A DNA stretch of 9,141 bases from Candidatus Pacearchaeota archaeon. Its GTDB lineage: Archaea; Nanobdellota; Nanobdellia; Pacearchaeales; GW2011-AR1. The stretch covers positions 1-9,141 of the forward strand of contig NZDU01000029.1 in the NCBI GenBank assembly GCA_002688875.1, given 5' to 3'. The notes beneath the pieces were generated by a model that saw nothing but the letters and a program-made list of their open reading frames with translations, had not been told where the DNA came from and ran no database searches. Numbering within the stretch: position 1 is the first letter of the stretch; every line of letters starts with the position of its first letter. This document shows positions 6,422-9,141 of this stretch, in pieces. A program made the position numbers and the translations under genes.

Positions 6422-7270
6422 ATGTCTACACCTGAATTTTTATTACCCGATGTTGATCGTAGCAAACGAAGAGCAGTAACAACAGCATTTACAAACATGG
6501 CGAAAGCATTTGGCAAAGAACCATGGCCATATGAAAAGTATGTTAAAGATGGCATTCCTAATCATGCTGTGACATGGGGAATACTACGTGGATCTGATTT
6601 GATGTATCGTGAGGCACAAGCCAAAGGAAAAACGTTTTACTATGTTGACCATGCTTATATTGATAGTGGGCATGATAGGCTGAATAAACGTAACAAAGCA
6701 GTAGGTAAAGAAGAAGTTACTTGGTATAGGATTATTAAAAATGACCATCAAATTAAACATTGGGGCATGGATATCTCAGATGTTAATGACAGTGATAGAT
6801 TAGAAAAATATTTTGATATTAAAATACAACCTTTTAGAACTACAGGAGATATAATTTTAATACTACCACCTACTCATGCAATTAAAACTTTTTTTAAAGT
6901 AGAAAATTGGACAGAAAGAATGTTAGAAAAGTACAAAGGAGAAAATTGTATAGTAAGAGAAAAACCATATAATCCTCGTATGCAAATTACAGAAAAAGGA
7001 TATATGGATAAAATTGATGAACCTACAGACAATTCAGCAGGGCCTTTAACAGAAGTTTTAGAAAAAACTAAAAAGGTTGTTACATATAATTCTAATACAC
7101 TTGTGAATGCACTTCTAGATGGTATAAAAGTAGAAGCAAGTGATAATTCATGTTTGTCAATATATGATTGTGATCGTATGTTATGGCTTAAATATCTTGC
7201 ACATTGTCAATATAATTCTCATGAGCTTGATAGTGGTGAGTGGTTTGATTGTTGCAATCTTTGGCAATAG
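6422..7270 (+). CDS. GT-B-like glycosyltransferase relative, paralog B2 (degenerate donor motifs)
   Basis: A 282-residue soluble protein. I chose the ATG at 6422 (MSTPEFLLPDVDRSK) over an in-frame ATG at 6374, because the longer version would overlap the divergent gene. It aligns with B3 and B1: TWGILRGSDL (51-60), GKTFYYVDHAYID (69-81), TWYRIIKN (100-107), DRLEKYFDIKIQPFRTTG (125-142), IILILPP (144-150), CIVREKPYN (176-184), VVTYNSNTLVNALLDGIKV (219-237), LKYLAHCQY (256-264). The RPHP motif of B1 is REKP here. The donor-phosphate turn is YNSNT rather than HNSTAG, so catalysis may be altered. It leads the rightward operon and is followed 16 bases later by an A-family transferase. Substrate is unknown. 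Confidence 0.83.
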   Translation: MSTPEFLLPDVDRSKRRAVTTAFTNMAKAFGKEPWPYEKYVKDGIPNHAVTWGILRGSDLMYREAQAKGKTFYYVDHAYIDSGHDRLNKRNKAVGKEEVTWYRIIKNDHQIKHWGMDISDVNDSDRLEKYFDIKIQPFRTTGDIILILPPTHAIKTFFKVENWTERMLEKYKGENCIVREKPYNPRMQITEKGYMDKIDEPTDNSAGPLTEVLEKTKKVVTYNSNTLVNALLDGIKVEASDNSCLSIYDCDRMLWLKYLAHCQYNSHELDSGEWFDCCNLWQ

Positions 7271-7286
7271 ATTGTAAAATTTTATT

Positions 7287-8192
7287 ATGACAATAGCAGT
7301 AATAACGACATTTCCAGAAAAAAGTTATAAAGTTTATGGCGAAAGAATGATTGATAGTTTTGTCGCCCACTGGTCTCGTAATATTATCCTCCATGTGTAT
7401 TACGAAGGATCGTGCCCTCCCGATAAGGGCGATAGGGTCAAGTATGTTGACTTACACCAAGCATCACCTGACCTTGTCGCTTTTAAAAACAAATACAAAA
7501 ATGATCCTGTTGCCAATGGAGAAACTAACGAGATACCAGGTGGTGTAAGACGATTACCAGAAGCAGGTAAAAATGACAAAGGTAAAGAATCATACTTGTG
7601 GGATTCTGTTCGTTTTGCTCATAAAACATTTTGTGTTGATCATGCATTGAAAACAATAGATGCTGATATGGTGTTGTGGTTAGACGCTGACACTTATACA
7701 TTTGCAGATGTGCCAGAAAGTTTTGTAAGAAATACTTTGCCTGAAGATAAAATGACTTGTTATTTGGGCAGAGGTGGTATGTATCCAGAATGTGGATGGG
7801 TAGGATACAACAAGAAGCATCCAAAGTTGATGGATTTTATGAATACATGGACTGACCTGTACACCAAAGACACAATCTTTAATGAACTTGAATGGCATGA
7901 TAGTTACATATGGTATCAAATATTATTAAGAATGAATAAAGATCTTGGACATGATTTAGGTGCAGGTGCTGGACATAATGGGCAACATATTTTTGTTAAT
8001 AGTGATTTAGGTCAGTACATTGATCACATGAAAGGTAAACGTAAAATTAAAGGACGTAGTTCTAAGTCAGACTTAAGAGCAAATCGTAAAGAACATTATT
8101 GGCAAAATTTAGACAAAACAAGTATCAAATTAGATTTAAATACACAGAGAGAAATTATTAGCAAAGTTGCTAAAGGTACACAAGGAAATTAA
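7287..8192 (+). CDS. GT-A-like glycosyltransferase with DxD motif, paralog A3
   Basis: A 301-residue soluble protein, the third and most divergent member of the A family. It starts TIAVITTFPEKSYKVYG, an N-terminal beta strand and nucleotide-binding start typical of GT-A folds, and has Asp133-Ala-Asp135 in VLWLDADTYTF. Further shared motifs are LPEDKMTCYLGR (151-162), CGWVGYNKKHPK (169-180), a central WHDSYIWYQ (203-211) and DHMKGKRK (246-253). Compared with A1/A2 it carries an insertion of about 20 residues before the YLWDSVRFAHKTF segment (103-115). It also has a basic C-terminal tail of about 30 residues beyond EHYWQ. No Shine-Dalgarno site is clear. The 5' part around 7360-7470 is more GC-rich than the rest. 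It sits between two B-family genes, which suggests joint work on the same glycan. Donor and acceptor are unknown. Confidence 0.88.
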   Translation: MTIAVITTFPEKSYKVYGERMIDSFVAHWSRNIILHVYYEGSCPPDKGDRVKYVDLHQASPDLVAFKNKYKNDPVANGETNEIPGGVRRLPEAGKNDKGKESYLWDSVRFAHKTFCVDHALKTIDADMVLWLDADTYTFADVPESFVRNTLPEDKMTCYLGRGGMYPECGWVGYNKKHPKLMDFMNTWTDLYTKDTIFNELEWHDSYIWYQILLRMNKDLGHDLGAGAGHNGQHIFVNSDLGQYIDHMKGKRKIKGRSSKSDLRANRKEHYWQNLDKTSIKLDLNTQREIISKVAKGTQGN

Positions 8193-8196
8193 ATGT

Positions 8197-9000
8197 ATGC
8201 CATTACACCTTTATTGTCCACCTAACACACAATCTAAAGCATATCTTGTGATTGACAATGTGCGTAAAGGTTGGTCTGAAACTATTGATATAAAAAATTA
8301 TGCTCGTACAGATGGTCCTTCATTGTTCTGGGGGTTTGTAGGTGAAAACTTTGCATTAATAAAAGATTTAGAACGCAGAGGTAAAGATTATTATTTTGCT
8401 GATATGCCATACTTTGGTAGATGGAATGGTGATAATAATGCTGAACATTATTGGCGTATCTCAAAAAATGAATTACATCCGACTGTGCATTATCATAGAA
8501 GTCCAGATAGGTTTGATAAATTTAAGATAAAAATTGATGAATGGAAAAATAATGGCAAACATATTTTAGTATGTCCATCTTCACCTACTATGAACAAGTA
8601 TTATGATCATCCAAATTGGACTCAAGACACAGTTGCAAAATTACAACAATATACAGATAGACCAATTATTGTTAGAGAGAAACCTAGGGCAAGTGGAACA
8701 AGTGGTCCACGTGCAATTGAATTAGGTGGACTAAAACCATTTGTAGAACAAGTCAAAGATGCGTGGGCGGTAGTTACATCTGTTAGTATGTGTGCCATAG
8801 AAGCAGTATGCATGGGCATTCCTGTTTACACATCAAAATATTCTCCTATTCATCAATTAGGGCATCATGATTTAAGTAAAATCGAATCACCTATATATCC
8901 ATCTAGAGAACCAATTTTACATAGTTTGGCTTATTGTCAATTTACACCTGAAGAATTTGCTAACGGAACTGCAAAAAAAATTTTAGAACCTTATAAATGA
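8197..9000 (+). CDS. GT-B-like glycosyltransferase relative, paralog B3
   Basis: A 267-residue soluble protein. The ATG at 8197 is preferred over an in-frame ATG at 8167 because it follows the A3 stop by four bases and has AAGGAA nine bases upstream. An ATG at 8193 is in another frame and stops after ten codons. B-family motifs in order are LFWGFVGENF (43-52), DYYFADMPYFG (64-74), HYWRISKN (84-91), DRFDKFKIKIDEW (104-116), GKHILVCPSSP (120-130), IIVREKPR (157-164), DAWAVVTSVSMCAIEAVCMGIPVY (188-211), HSLAYCQF (242-249). The AVVTSxSxxxxEAxxMGIPVY stretch is the part most like GT-B donor-binding domains of capsule enzymes. As in B2, REKP replaces the RPHP of B1. The stop overlaps the next gene's start as ATGA. 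Function beyond probable sugar transfer is unassigned. Confidence 0.85.
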   Translation: MPLHLYCPPNTQSKAYLVIDNVRKGWSETIDIKNYARTDGPSLFWGFVGENFALIKDLERRGKDYYFADMPYFGRWNGDNNAEHYWRISKNELHPTVHYHRSPDRFDKFKIKIDEWKNNGKHILVCPSSPTMNKYYDHPNWTQDTVAKLQQYTDRPIIVREKPRASGTSGPRAIELGGLKPFVEQVKDAWAVVTSVSMCAIEAVCMGIPVYTSKYSPIHQLGHHDLSKIESPIYPSREPILHSLAYCQFTPEEFANGTAKKILEPYK

Positions 9001-9141
9001 CTTGGGCAAGTTTAGGATTATATTTGTGGTTGTTTGTATATCCAATGGGACAACCAATGAACGAGACTGCTATATTTGATCGTACATGGTGGACATTTGA
9101 TAATATGTCTGATTGTGAAGATTGGGCAGATAACACAGATT
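8997..9141 (+). CDS. Small membrane or secreted hypothetical protein (3' end off window)
   Basis: A partial gene with 48 codons visible, starting at the ATG at 8997 that overlaps the B3 stop (ATGA). It begins MTWASLGLYLWLFVYPMGQP, a short hydrophobic stretch of about 13 residues compatible with a signal peptide or single membrane anchor. A polar region with MSDCEDWADNT follows. The short hydrophobic start followed by an early Cys/Trp-containing segment resembles small exported proteins common in marine phage genomes; I do not recognise a specific family. Coupling to B3 places it in the same rightward operon. Confidence 0.65.
   Translation, partial: MTWASLGLYLWLFVYPMGQPMNETAIFDRTWWTFDNMSDCEDWADNTD

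Noticed and set aside
7525..7919. Two minus-strand open frames across A3
   Set aside because: They are antisense to the DxD and following motifs of A3; their Cys/His-rich translations reflect the complementary strand only.
8167..8196. Upstream in-frame ATG adding 10 residues to B3
   Set aside because: It lies inside the end of A3; the ATG at 8197 has a suitably spaced AAGGAA and follows the A3 stop by four bases.
8992..8999. TATAAAT-like sequence resembling a T4 late promoter
   Set aside because: It overlaps the next gene's own start codon and differs from TATAAATA at the last base; no clean match was noticed elsewhere when scanning by eye.
1..9141. tRNA genes, CRISPR arrays, insertion sequences, rho-independent terminators
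   Set aside because: Reading both strands showed no cloverleaf, regularly spaced repeats, transposase or GC-stem plus T-run; there is almost no non-coding space to hold them.

Overview
The window is AT-rich, tightly packed DNA. It carries eleven real protein genes (two cut by the window edges) and almost no intergenic space, plus two tiny reading frames. Nearly every gene is a sugar-metabolism or glycan-assembly gene. Gene ends mostly abut or overlap by 1-8 bases, often with the ATGA stop/start overlap. There is no tRNA, rRNA, CRISPR array, transposase or visible terminator. The low GC, the dense packing, several short tandem glycosyltransferase-like genes and a small secreted-looking frame at the right edge fit a marine T4-like phage (cyanophage or pelagiphage) that carries a surface-glycan cluster. 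A surface-polysaccharide island of a SAR11-like marine bacterium is the main alternative. No phage structural or replication gene is visible, so the host call is an inference.

Layout. A divergent point at 6401-6421 splits the window. Leftward (minus strand, in order of transcription) lie: a GT-B-like glycosyltransferase relative (B1, 6400-5387), a glutamine-dependent asparagine-synthetase-type amidotransferase (5385-3772), two tandemly duplicated GT-A-like glycosyltransferases (A2, 3763-2948; A1, 2955-2158), a DegT-family enzyme with histidine in place of the PLP lysine (2161-986), a short stretch with two tiny frames (989-893), and an extended-SDR nucleotide-sugar epimerase/reductase that runs off the left edge (890-1). 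Rightward (plus strand) lie: B2 (6422-7270), A3 (7287-8192), B3 (8197-9000) and a truncated small membrane or secreted protein (8997 to the edge).

How they could work together (inference). The lysine-less DegT enzyme and the GDP-mannose-epimerase/GDP-fucose-synthase-like SDR look like consecutive steps making an unusual, probably deoxygenated, nucleotide sugar. The amidotransferase could put an amide on a sugar acid or related acceptor. Two unrelated transferase families, each present three times (A with a DxD motif, B with a GT-B-like C-terminal half), would then assemble or decorate the glycan. The target could be host O-antigen or capsule, the virion, or less likely DNA.

The most notable points are the threefold A and B families around a 21-base divergent junction, and three enzymes with key-residue changes: His for the PLP Lys, Leu for the epimerase Cys, and Leu for the glutamine-binding Arg. 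A probable deleted-gene scar lies between the DegT and SDR genes.
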